A stretch of DNA of 64,000 nt from Mangrovibacterium lignilyticum (lineage in GTDB: Bacteria; Bacteroidota; Bacteroidia; Bacteroidales; Prolixibacteraceae), in contig NZ_WKLH01000002.1 of NCBI RefSeq assembly GCF_010882175.1, positions 620,001 through 684,000 on the forward strand, written 5' to 3'. Positions 54,722-62,846 of this stretch are shown here, piece after piece. The first letter of the stretch is position 1. Every line of letters starts with the position of its first letter. Both the position numbers and the translations under genes were made by a program. The notes under the pieces are model-generated. The model worked only from the letters and a program-made list of their open reading frames with translations. It was not told where the DNA came from and ran no database searches.

Positions 54722-57553
54722 CTATTGGTTTGAAGAGAAATTGAAATACAGCGTCATTTGCTGACTGCGAATCCGCCAGTCATCAAAGGGTCCGTAATCG
54801 AAAAACTTATTTTTTTGTCCTGCAGGCCCCATGTTCCAAGCCTCGTTACATTTTGTTCCGATTGCCGGGATTGCCTGCATAAACGAGATGTCACCCCCGG
54901 GAAAAGCCGGTACAACGCGAGGATCAAACGGATCAGGCTGCGCCGGTGTGTACAATCTCAAAAAGACATCATCTGTTGATGTTGCCACTGTAAATGATTG
55001 TTCTTTTGATTGTATTTTTGCCCAATACAGATTGGAATGATAGCCTTTAAACTCGGGATAAATAATCGGACTAACACCTGTTATTGTATTGTTGTAAGCC
55101 TTCTGATGTAAGCCGAATTCAGCTCCCTGCATCCGGTTTTTCCACACGCGATAGGGGCCGTTTCCTAACCATTCTACTCCTTCAACCAATTCTTCCGGAT
55201 AAGAGAAATCCACTCCCATCAAGTCGAAATCAACATCGTAAACCGGTGGGAAATAGTAAATGTGCAGTTTGGCCCAGCCATTCGGGTAAAAAGTCCAGGT
55301 GAATTCTTTCATCCGTGATGAATCTGCATCTCCTGTTTCAAAAGAACTAATCAGAACGATACTATCCTTTGAGGTTCTCGCCTCTACATTCTTAAAGGCT
55401 GTAACACCCGCGCTTAATGACGGGCCTTGGTTGAATGGAATGATACCCTCTTCGTTTTTCACCTGCTGCAACATCCCATTGTTCTTACTAATTGAAAACT
55501 GGTTCTTAGCGGCCTGAATCACAAATGCATCATCCCCTTCAGTCAGGCTCAATTTATCCGAGTTTGATGCAGATTCCACCAAATTACTTGCAACTTCACC
55601 TGCAGTATGCAGCGGATAACTCCATGTGTATAGTTCTTTTCCGTAACGATCGGTTGCCGTGATTTCCAGCACATCAAAATCGGCCCAATTTTCCGACAGC
55701 GGAATCACCAGTTGTCCTTTTGCTCCCGGATTCAAATCCGGTACAGGAATGCTACCTGTTTCCACTGTTTGGATGACCATTTGACCAGGCAAAGGCAGTT
55801 TTTGCAGTTTATAGCTGAAATTGCATTCGTTCAGGTTAGTATAAATATACCGGTTTTCGATACCTATTTTCTTTTCCCAAGTTGGCGTAATTTCCAGGTC
55901 TTCCAAACGAACCGGGCACCAAATTTTTTTAATAGCGAAGTAGCTCCCTTCACGCTCCAGCTTCGGTCCTACAATTCCGTCGGCACCATGGTTGCCGTCA
56001 GTGTCGTAGACTTCGCCTTCCTTGTCAGTTCTCAAAATTCCCTGGTCGAACAAATCCCACAGAAATCCACCGGCTGCTTTGGGTTTGTTCCAAATGTATT
56101 CCCAGTAATCGTACAAACTCGCTCCGTGCCCGCCATCATACATCCCATGCAGAAATTCAGTTGGCATGGTAATCAACCGGCCATTCCAAAAGGTTCCGGC
56201 ACCGTAATCGTACCCCCGATAGTGTTGTGTGGCCAGGCCATTGTGCTCCATCCACGGATAAATTACCAGTCGTTTTTGAATATCGTATTGGGTGAACAGC
56301 TCATCGAATGCCGGATTATGTCCGCCTTCATTGCCATTATCCCACATCAGGATTGATGGATGATTCACATCACGCGTCACCATTTCTTTTACCAGCTTAG
56401 GCCCTACTTCGTTGTCGTAAGTTGCATGCCAACCGGTCAGCTCGTCCAGCACAAAAAGCCCGAGCGAATCACAAACTTCCAGAAAATGTGAATCCGGTGG
56501 GTAATGAGACATCCGAACCGCATTCATATTCATGGATTTGATCAATTCCACATCTTCGATACTAATTACCTTACTCGATGCACGTCCGTATTGCGCGCGG
56601 AATGTGTGACGGTTCACCCCTTTAAATTTCACTTTTACGCCGTTTACATACACGCCATCTCGCTGGCGGATTTCCACGGTGCGGAATCCAAAACGAGTTG
56701 TATTTTCATGAACGGTATTGCCGTTAGCCTGCAGCTCAAATTTCACCTGATACAGTTTCGGATATTCTGCGTTCCAGGCTTCAACGCCATTCAATTTAGC
56801 ATGCAACTGTACTTTATCTGCTCCTTTTTTAAGCTCAGTAAAAAATGCGACACCTACAGGTTGCCCTTCGAGGCTGTAAATCTGCGCTTTCACGGCATCA
56901 GCACTCGATACACTTGTCAGAAATACATCAGCTGTGAACTCGCCATCTGCTTTCGCATCAATAGCAACACGTTCAATATTTTGCTCTGGTTTTGCTTCCA
57001 GGTACACCGGGCGATAAATACCTCCGAAAATCCAATAATCACCATGTCCTTCAGCCTTTTTAACCGATTCGTTGTTAGAATGCTTGGCTACAGTAACTTC
57101 CAACTGGTTCTGCTGTCCGTACTTCAGCAACTTACTGATATCGTATTGAAATTGGTAATAAGCTCCCTGGTGGACTACACCGGCTGATTTTCCGTTAACT
57201 TTCACATTTGCATCGGTCATCACTCCCTGAAAAACAATTTCGACTTGCTTTTTATTCCATTCTTTTGGTACGGAGAACTGGAAGCGATACAAACCTTTTT
57301 CATCCAGACGCTCTTCATCTTTGGCATGTCCGTAATTATAAACTCCAAATCCTTCTTGCTCCCAACAGGATGGAACAGGTATTTTTGTCCACTCACCGGA
57401 ATTGCGACCTGCTGTGCAATAAAAATCCCACTCAACCTGCTTATCCACGCCTGTTCCCGACAAGTAAACCAGCTCAGTAGATTGGGCAGAAACCTGCAGA
57501 CTAATGTAAACGTTTACAACTAACAAAAGAAGTAATTTGATCGACAATCTCAT
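54722..57553 (-). CDS. GH2 beta-galactosidase-type enzyme
   Basis: A 943-residue exported GH2 enzyme, first gene of the ten-gene operon (signal ending LQVSAQ). It has the LacZ-like order: jelly roll (PSCWEQEGFGVYNY, YWIFGGIYRPVYL), Ig-like domain, TIM barrel (FKGVNRHTF, MNAVRMSHYPPDSHF) with acid/base Glu409 in WDNGNEGG and candidate nucleophile Glu466 in MPTEFLHG, and a C-terminal beta-galactosidase small-chain-like domain (WLGNGPYRVWKNR). It probably releases beta-linked galactose from pectic side chains. Its 5' end carries a palindromic operator inside the coding sequence. Confidence 0.92.
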   Translation of the reverse strand: MRLSIKLLLLLVVNVYISLQVSAQSTELVYLSGTGVDKQVEWDFYCTAGRNSGEWTKIPVPSCWEQEGFGVYNYGHAKDEERLDEKGLYRFQFSVPKEWNKKQVEIVFQGVMTDANVKVNGKSAGVVHQGAYYQFQYDISKLLKYGQQNQLEVTVAKHSNNESVKKAEGHGDYWIFGGIYRPVYLEAKPEQNIERVAIDAKADGEFTADVFLTSVSSADAVKAQIYSLEGQPVGVAFFTELKKGADKVQLHAKLNGVEAWNAEYPKLYQVKFELQANGNTVHENTTRFGFRTVEIRQRDGVYVNGVKVKFKGVNRHTFRAQYGRASSKVISIEDVELIKSMNMNAVRMSHYPPDSHFLEVCDSLGLFVLDELTGWHATYDNEVGPKLVKEMVTRDVNHPSILMWDNGNEGGHNPAFDELFTQYDIQKRLVIYPWMEHNGLATQHYRGYDYGAGTFWNGRLITMPTEFLHGMYDGGHGASLYDYWEYIWNKPKAAGGFLWDLFDQGILRTDKEGEVYDTDGNHGADGIVGPKLEREGSYFAIKKIWCPVRLEDLEITPTWEKKIGIENRYIYTNLNECNFSYKLQKLPLPGQMVIQTVETGSIPVPDLNPGAKGQLVIPLSENWADFDVLEITATDRYGKELYTWSYPLHTAGEVASNLVESASNSDKLSLTEGDDAFVIQAAKNQFSISKNNGMLQQVKNEEGIIPFNQGPSLSAGVTAFKNVEARTSKDSIVLISSFETGDADSSRMKEFTWTFYPNGWAKLHIYYFPPVYDVDFDLMGVDFSYPEELVEGVEWLGNGPYRVWKNRMQGAEFGLHQKAYNNTITGVSPIIYPEFKGYHSNLYWAKIQSKEQSFTVATSTDDVFLRLYTPAQPDPFDPRVVPAFPGGDISFMQAIPAIGTKCNEAWNMGPAGQKNKFFDYGPFDDWRIRSQQMTLYFNFSSNQ
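57504..57519. promoter_or_regulatory. Palindromic operator copy 6, inside the GH2 5' coding region
   Basis: ATGTAAACGTTTACAA. The inner 14 bases TGTAAACGTTTACA are a perfect palindrome, the best copy in the window. It lies 35-50 bases downstream of the GH2 start codon, in the signal-peptide codons. Confidence 0.65.
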
Positions 57554-57692
57554 AAGTATAAAAATAGGTTTAGAATTGATACATGCTTTGTAAACCGCTA
57601 ATTTAGTTATTTTTTTTAAGGGAAATAAGAAAATAATCCGAAAGTAGAACAGTTACAATCTCAGTTCCACAACTCAATTTAATTCAAAATAT

Positions 57693-57708
57693 TTGAAAAC
57701 GTTATCAG
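57693..57708. promoter_or_regulatory. Degenerate operator copy 7 upstream of the GH2 operon
   Basis: TTGAAAACGTTATCAG keeps the AACGTT centre and part of each arm of the shared palindrome, about 140 bases before the GH2 start codon. Confidence 0.4.
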
Positions 57709-57797
57709 CCGGTCTTTCCATTAACAATCTTTTATTATCTATTCGCGTGATCTGTTTTCAAAATATCGGATAGAGGTCTTCATTCGCGAAAGAACAA

Positions 57798-57820
57798 AGA
57801 GGGAGCCCAAAGCTCCCTCT
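57798..57820 (-). terminator. Terminator of the second SusC/SusD operon
   Basis: A perfect 9-base stem, AGAGGGAGC (57798-57806) and GCTCCCTCT (57812-57820), with a 5-base loop. On the minus strand it lies 19 bases past the SusD stop and is followed by TTTGTTCTTTC. Confidence 0.8.
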
Positions 57821-57839
57821 CCATATAATTTTTCACTAA

Positions 57840-59417
57840 CTATTGAGATACATTATCATCGTTCTGTGTCAATGCAGGGTTTGAATCCAGGTCATACTGA
57901 GGAATCTTAAACAAGAAATCCTTTGAAGGAACAAACTCCAACGGTGTATACATATAAATTCCCTGTGTTACCCCCCATGCAACATGATTACTTACATTCT
58001 CGCCAATGCGATTGGTACGCAGTTCATCAAAGAACAATTGCCCCTCGCCAACCAATTCAAAGCCACGCTCGCGGTAGATCGAATCAGCCATTTGCTCTGT
58101 ACTCAAACCAGCAGGAAGATCATCTAATCCGGCACGAGTACGAACCATATCAATTTTCTCATATGCATCAGCCGATGCTCCGTTCAGGTTATTTTCCGCT
58201 TCGGCATAATTAAGCAACACATCGGCATAACGAATGGCGTAGAAATCGGCCTGTGGCTTTTTCAAACTGGCAGATTCTTCAGTACGGTCGTAAAATTTGA
58301 TATTACCGGGTGAGGCTGTTTTCCAACCTCTGGTTCCGGGATAAAATCCCTTGTCTTCGGGTACAAAAACAAGGGTGTCTAAAATATTCGATGTATTTCC
58401 TTTTTCTGTCTGGTAGAATCGCGTTAAAAATGTCCCTTCCTTACGTGCATCATCGTCGCTATATGACAGGTAGTGGTCGATGGTCGGACCAAAGCGACGA
58501 TACATGTAACAACCGATTGTTGCTTCGGTAATATTCACTCCAAACATCACGTGCAGGTTGTTGTATTCGTTACCATAGTTGCCAAATTGAATTTCAAATA
58601 CTGATTCGACACCGTTTTTATTGCCAGTGTTCCACCAATACCACAGATCTTTGAAATCGGGTTCCAATTCATATTCAGTCGATTGGATCACAGCCCCCAG
58701 GTAATCTTTGGCTTGCTGGTAGTAACTGTCATTCGACAACATATCTCCCATCGTCAGGTAAACATCGCCGAGCAGAGCTTGCGCTGCTCCCTGCGAAGCT
58801 CTCCAAACGTCGCTTGAGGCGTATTCCGATTTCTTAGGAAGATTTGCAATTGCATACTCAAGATCAGCCACAATATAGTTATAGGTTTCTTCAACCGTAC
58901 TACGTGAAACTTCCAGTCCTTCGAGCCCTTCTGTAAAACTTTCAGGAATTGGTAGCCCACCATACATGCGTACCAGGTTGAAATAAGTCGCTGCCCTCAA
59001 GAAACGAGCTTCAGCAAAATATTGCGCTTTCAAATCTTCATCCATATCAATATCAGCACCACGACCAACCACCAAGTTCGCGCGGTTTATCGTTGCGTAG
59101 GCATCGTCCCAGTTTCCGAAGACCATTTTATCGGCATTGTTTATGTCCGACCAAACGTTCCACAAATGTACATTGTCTTTGGCATAAGCGGGAGCGCCAA
59201 ACTCGGTCATCACCTCCAACTGCATAATGTATTTGTAATAGCGCACAAAGGTTTCCTGATAGCCGTCATACACACTGGTTAGGGCCATTTCCAAATCATC
59301 AGCTGACTGGTAGAAATTAGACGGTGAGAGGAAGGTATACGGATCTTCTTCCAGGTCAGTACATGAGGTAAAGCTAAAGATTACCAGACTGAAAAGAATA
59401 TATTTTAATAGTTTCAT
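57840..59417 (-). CDS. SusD/RagB-type outer-membrane lipoprotein
   Basis: A 525-residue SusD-family protein, partner of the SusC just upstream. Lipobox SFTSC, then the SusD core (YFAEARFLRAATYFNLVRMYGGLPIP) and C-terminal KPQADFYAIRYADVLLNYAEAENN with ERGFELVGEGQLFFDELR. It binds oligosaccharide at the outer face and closes the transporter. It is shorter than the window's first SusD (about 664 residues), so the two pairs are distinct and likely take different ligands. The gap to SusC is 21 bases. Confidence 0.93.
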   Translation of the reverse strand: MKLLKYILFSLVIFSFTSCTDLEEDPYTFLSPSNFYQSADDLEMALTSVYDGYQETFVRYYKYIMQLEVMTEFGAPAYAKDNVHLWNVWSDINNADKMVFGNWDDAYATINRANLVVGRGADIDMDEDLKAQYFAEARFLRAATYFNLVRMYGGLPIPESFTEGLEGLEVSRSTVEETYNYIVADLEYAIANLPKKSEYASSDVWRASQGAAQALLGDVYLTMGDMLSNDSYYQQAKDYLGAVIQSTEYELEPDFKDLWYWWNTGNKNGVESVFEIQFGNYGNEYNNLHVMFGVNITEATIGCYMYRRFGPTIDHYLSYSDDDARKEGTFLTRFYQTEKGNTSNILDTLVFVPEDKGFYPGTRGWKTASPGNIKFYDRTEESASLKKPQADFYAIRYADVLLNYAEAENNLNGASADAYEKIDMVRTRAGLDDLPAGLSTEQMADSIYRERGFELVGEGQLFFDELRTNRIGENVSNHVAWGVTQGIYMYTPLEFVPSKDFLFKIPQYDLDSNPALTQNDDNVSQ

Positions 59418-59438
59418 AAGTCTTTCTAATTTTTGAGA

Positions 59439-62400
59439 TTAAAATTTAGCTCTTACACCGAAAAGCATGGTTTTAGCATATGGAAATTTTGAATTGCCGT
59501 TCTCCGGATTATATCCCCTGTGGTTGGCGAAGTTGACGTAATTTTGAGCGTTCACATAGAAATACAGTTCATTAACCCAATTATACTTTTTGATGATGCT
59601 TGAGAAATCATATCCCAATTTGATATTTTGAATTACGAAATACTTCCAATCGCCATTGGTTTTGTCGCTTAGATAGGCTTCTTGCGCACCTGCCCGAGGC
59701 ATGTTTCCATTGGTATTTGTAGTGCTCCACATACGCTCATAGGCATATTTTGTAGGAAGGTAGTTGCGGTTCTGAATCTGGTACTCACCATAAATCAAGT
59801 AATTATCATCGTCGTTGGATGCGATTCCGGAAGCTCCTTGTCCAAATACATCCAAGGTGAAATTCTTATAGCTCAAACGGGTTGAAATACCGTAGAAGAA
59901 ATCCGGCATCGTTGAACCAATATTGATGTAGTCGGCTGAATTAATTGATTTATCATCGTTGCGATCAACATACATTTCTTCTCCCAACTGAGCGGAAGAA
60001 CGAATTTCCTGGTAAGCTGCCAACTCTTCATCAGTCTTGATGATTCCGGCTGATTCGCGTGCCCAAACACTGTTTACCGGCTCCCCGATTTTCAGGTAAC
60101 TGGCAATGCCCGATGATGATGATCCCAGGTTGATTTCCTCAACATCACCATAAAGTTCCACCACTTCATTTTTATTGCTTGAAACATTAAGCGTCACATC
60201 CAATTTCAGTTCGCGATCGATTACCCGGGCGTGTGTCGTCAATTCCAAACCGTAGTTTTTCACTTCGCCAATATTGTCGAGCATGCTTGAATACCCTGAA
60301 GTCGTTGGAATTGGTACATTGTACAGCAAATCTGAAGTCCGGCGTGTATAATAGTCCAGGTTGAAGTCCAACCGATCCCAGAAGCTAACATCTAAACCAA
60401 CATTATACTGTACGTTGCGCTCCCATTTCAAATCGGGGTTTCCAATCGTTTCGGTGAAACCAAGAATTGGCACCGCGTTGTAAATGTAGTAAACCGACTG
60501 CAGTGTAGACAGCGACTTGTAGTTACCAATTTCCTGGTTCCCGGTTACCCCATAACTGGTTCTCAACTTCAGGTTTGTAACCGCCGATTGGTCAGCCATG
60601 AAGTTTTCCTGGTCAATTCGCCATCCGAAACCAACTGATGGAAAGAAACCCCATTTGTTGTTTTTACCAAAACGCGAAGATCCGTCGTAACGACCGGTAA
60701 CAGTCAGCAAATACTTGTCAGCATATGAATAAGCTGCACGTGCAGTCCACGAAATCAAACGATTGGAATATTTATCGGTGTCATAGCTAATGCTCTCGGT
60801 ATCGGATAACGACATATCGTAAGCCCCTGTAGCATCGTTTACAAAACCGCTACCAGAAATTTCCATGCTTTCGTAGTCGTAATCTTGCCATGAGTAAACA
60901 CCTGTAGTCGTAAGCCGATGAACATCGTTCCAAGTATTCGTATAACTCAAAATATTTTCAGTCAAGCGGCTGGTCTTCCGGTAACTGCTTTGTCCACCAG
61001 TACCTGTACTACCCGATCCGATACCTGCAGTCGATTTTGACGTGTAATATTCGTAGCCTTTTTCATTCGCGATATCAACACCAAAGTTGGTTTTAAACTT
61101 GAAGTTTTTCAAAAACTTGAACTCAGCATACACATCCCCCAATACCCGATCACTCGATAATTGGTTTGTTACTTCGCTGGCTTCCGACACAGGATTCCAG
61201 GTTCCTTCAAAATAAGAGCTGATTGCCGGATCTTCAGTGGCGTAATACCACGATCCATCCGGGTTTTTGACGGGCACTGTTGGCCATCCGTAGCGAAAAA
61301 TATTCTCTGTCGGATCTGTCCGGATATCACGTTGCGAACGGCTGATTTGCATGTGTGTACCCACAGTCAACCAAGGTTTAAACTCGTGGCTCAGGTTCGA
61401 GCGAACAGATAGTTTGTTGAACGCTGCAGCTTCAACCATCCCCTCCTGATTGTAGAGGTTTCCAGACAGCATGTATGTTGTTTTGTCTTTACCACCGGCG
61501 AAAGAGATTGAGTAATCCTGAGTCAATGAATTATCGCGCATAATTTCATCCTGCCAGTCCGTATCGTAAGCCGGAGCCGGATTGGATGAAGAATACACCG
61601 GCATTCCATTGGAGTATGTATAAGCCTCATTGATGAAGTCCAGAAAATCTTCGCGCCCCAACATCTCCGGAACACGAGCCGGAGTATTGACACCCAACGA
61701 ACCGGAAACCTCCAGGTTGTTAGCTCCTTTGGAACCTCTTTTGGTGGTTATCAGAATTACACCGTTTGCACCACGAGAACCGTAAATAGCGGCAGAAGAT
61801 GCATCTTTCAGAATTTCCATTGATGCGATATCATTGCTGCTAATGTCATTCAGGTTGTTATTGACAAGCGGAAAGCCATCAACAACAATCAACGGATCGT
61901 TGCCGGCACTAATAGAACCGCTACCACGAATACGTAAAGTTGGAGAAGAACCAGGAGAAGCGTCAGCATTCATCACTGCTACACCGGAGGCACGTCCAGA
62001 AAGAGCCTGAATAGGATTTGATCCATTTACCGTTACCAGGTCATCCGCAGATACGCGCGTCACCGAACCGGTCAGGTCACTCTTTTTCATCGTACCGTAA
62101 CCAATGGCAATTACCTCTTCAATACCAACTGTTTCTTCTTCTAATAGTACATTTAGGCTGGTCTGCCCGTGGAAAAGTACTTCCTGACTCTGCATACCCA
62201 CAAAAGATATCACGAGAACATCCCCTTCTCGAACATCAGCCAACGAAAAATTTCCGTCGACATCGGTGATGGCTCCATTGCTGGTTCCCTTCACTACAAT
62301 CGTTGCACCCGGAATCGGCTCTCCGCCGGTTGTTTTTACTTGTCCGGTGACGGTTTGTGGCTGTGCTGATTTACCAGCTTTAGTGGAAGACTCATCTTCC

Positions 62401-62753
62401 CGAATAATAACCTGACGATCGAAAATCGAATATTTCAGGTTCTGATCTTTTAAAATGATTGCTAAAGCTTCTTCTATTGAAGCATTCTCCAGGTCCACAT
62501 TAACTCTCTTACTTTCATCGAGTTCATTCAAATTATATAAGAAAACAAAATCGCTTTCAGATTCTATCTGGTTTAAAATTTCCTTAACAGTTGAGTTGTT
62601 AAGTTTCAGGTTGAGCTTCGTTGACTGCGAATAGGTGCTCGCAGCTGCTGTGATTACGAAGCAAAACGTAATCAACAAGGTTAGTTTCATGATTCTACAT
62701 AACTTTTTAACGCTTCCCCTAAAAGGGAAGTCAGTTAATGACTTTTTTTTCAT
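59439..62753 (-). CDS. SusC/RagA-type TonB-dependent transporter with STN domain
   Basis: A 1104-residue outer-membrane importer. The start at 62753 gives a leader with a basic N-terminus, then the signal (MKLTLLITFCFVITAAAS). An STN domain (~48-110; NLKLNNSTVKEILNQIESE), carboxypeptidase-like domain (~130-215), plug (~225-330; ALSGRASGVAV, ILKDASSAAIYGSRGANGVILITTKRG) and barrel ending MLFGVRAKF follow. With the FecR anti-sigma gene directly upstream, the STN domain is expected to signal substrate binding across the membrane to an ECF sigma factor beyond the window edge. Confidence 0.95.
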   Translation of the reverse strand: MKKKSLTDFPFRGSVKKLCRIMKLTLLITFCFVITAAASTYSQSTKLNLKLNNSTVKEILNQIESESDFVFLYNLNELDESKRVNVDLENASIEEALAIILKDQNLKYSIFDRQVIIREDESSTKAGKSAQPQTVTGQVKTTGGEPIPGATIVVKGTSNGAITDVDGNFSLADVREGDVLVISFVGMQSQEVLFHGQTSLNVLLEEETVGIEEVIAIGYGTMKKSDLTGSVTRVSADDLVTVNGSNPIQALSGRASGVAVMNADASPGSSPTLRIRGSGSISAGNDPLIVVDGFPLVNNNLNDISSNDIASMEILKDASSAAIYGSRGANGVILITTKRGSKGANNLEVSGSLGVNTPARVPEMLGREDFLDFINEAYTYSNGMPVYSSSNPAPAYDTDWQDEIMRDNSLTQDYSISFAGGKDKTTYMLSGNLYNQEGMVEAAAFNKLSVRSNLSHEFKPWLTVGTHMQISRSQRDIRTDPTENIFRYGWPTVPVKNPDGSWYYATEDPAISSYFEGTWNPVSEASEVTNQLSSDRVLGDVYAEFKFLKNFKFKTNFGVDIANEKGYEYYTSKSTAGIGSGSTGTGGQSSYRKTSRLTENILSYTNTWNDVHRLTTTGVYSWQDYDYESMEISGSGFVNDATGAYDMSLSDTESISYDTDKYSNRLISWTARAAYSYADKYLLTVTGRYDGSSRFGKNNKWGFFPSVGFGWRIDQENFMADQSAVTNLKLRTSYGVTGNQEIGNYKSLSTLQSVYYIYNAVPILGFTETIGNPDLKWERNVQYNVGLDVSFWDRLDFNLDYYTRRTSDLLYNVPIPTTSGYSSMLDNIGEVKNYGLELTTHARVIDRELKLDVTLNVSSNKNEVVELYGDVEEINLGSSSSGIASYLKIGEPVNSVWARESAGIIKTDEELAAYQEIRSSAQLGEEMYVDRNDDKSINSADYINIGSTMPDFFYGISTRLSYKNFTLDVFGQGASGIASNDDDNYLIYGEYQIQNRNYLPTKYAYERMWSTTNTNGNMPRAGAQEAYLSDKTNGDWKYFVIQNIKLGYDFSSIIKKYNWVNELYFYVNAQNYVNFANHRGYNPENGNSKFPYAKTMLFGVRAKF

Positions 62754-62808
62754 AAATTTGAAATGTTTAGATTATAACTAAATCAGCTGGTTTACAATGA
62801 ACTGGCAT

Positions 62809-62840
62809 AAACCGGAGGATGTGCCACCATCTTCCGGTTT
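62809..62840 (-). terminator. Hairpin between the FecR gene and susC
   Basis: Arms AAACCGGAGGATG (62809-62821) and CATCTTCCGGTTT (62828-62840) pair over 13 bases with one wobble around a 6-base loop. On the minus strand it follows the FecR stop and precedes susC. Only three T residues follow, so it may attenuate rather than fully stop transcription. Confidence 0.65.
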
Positions 62841-62846
62841 TTTCAT

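Noticed and set aside
56504-57187. Plus-strand frame of 227 residues
   Set aside because: Antisense to the GH2 coding sequence, with no family motif; a shadow of codon composition.
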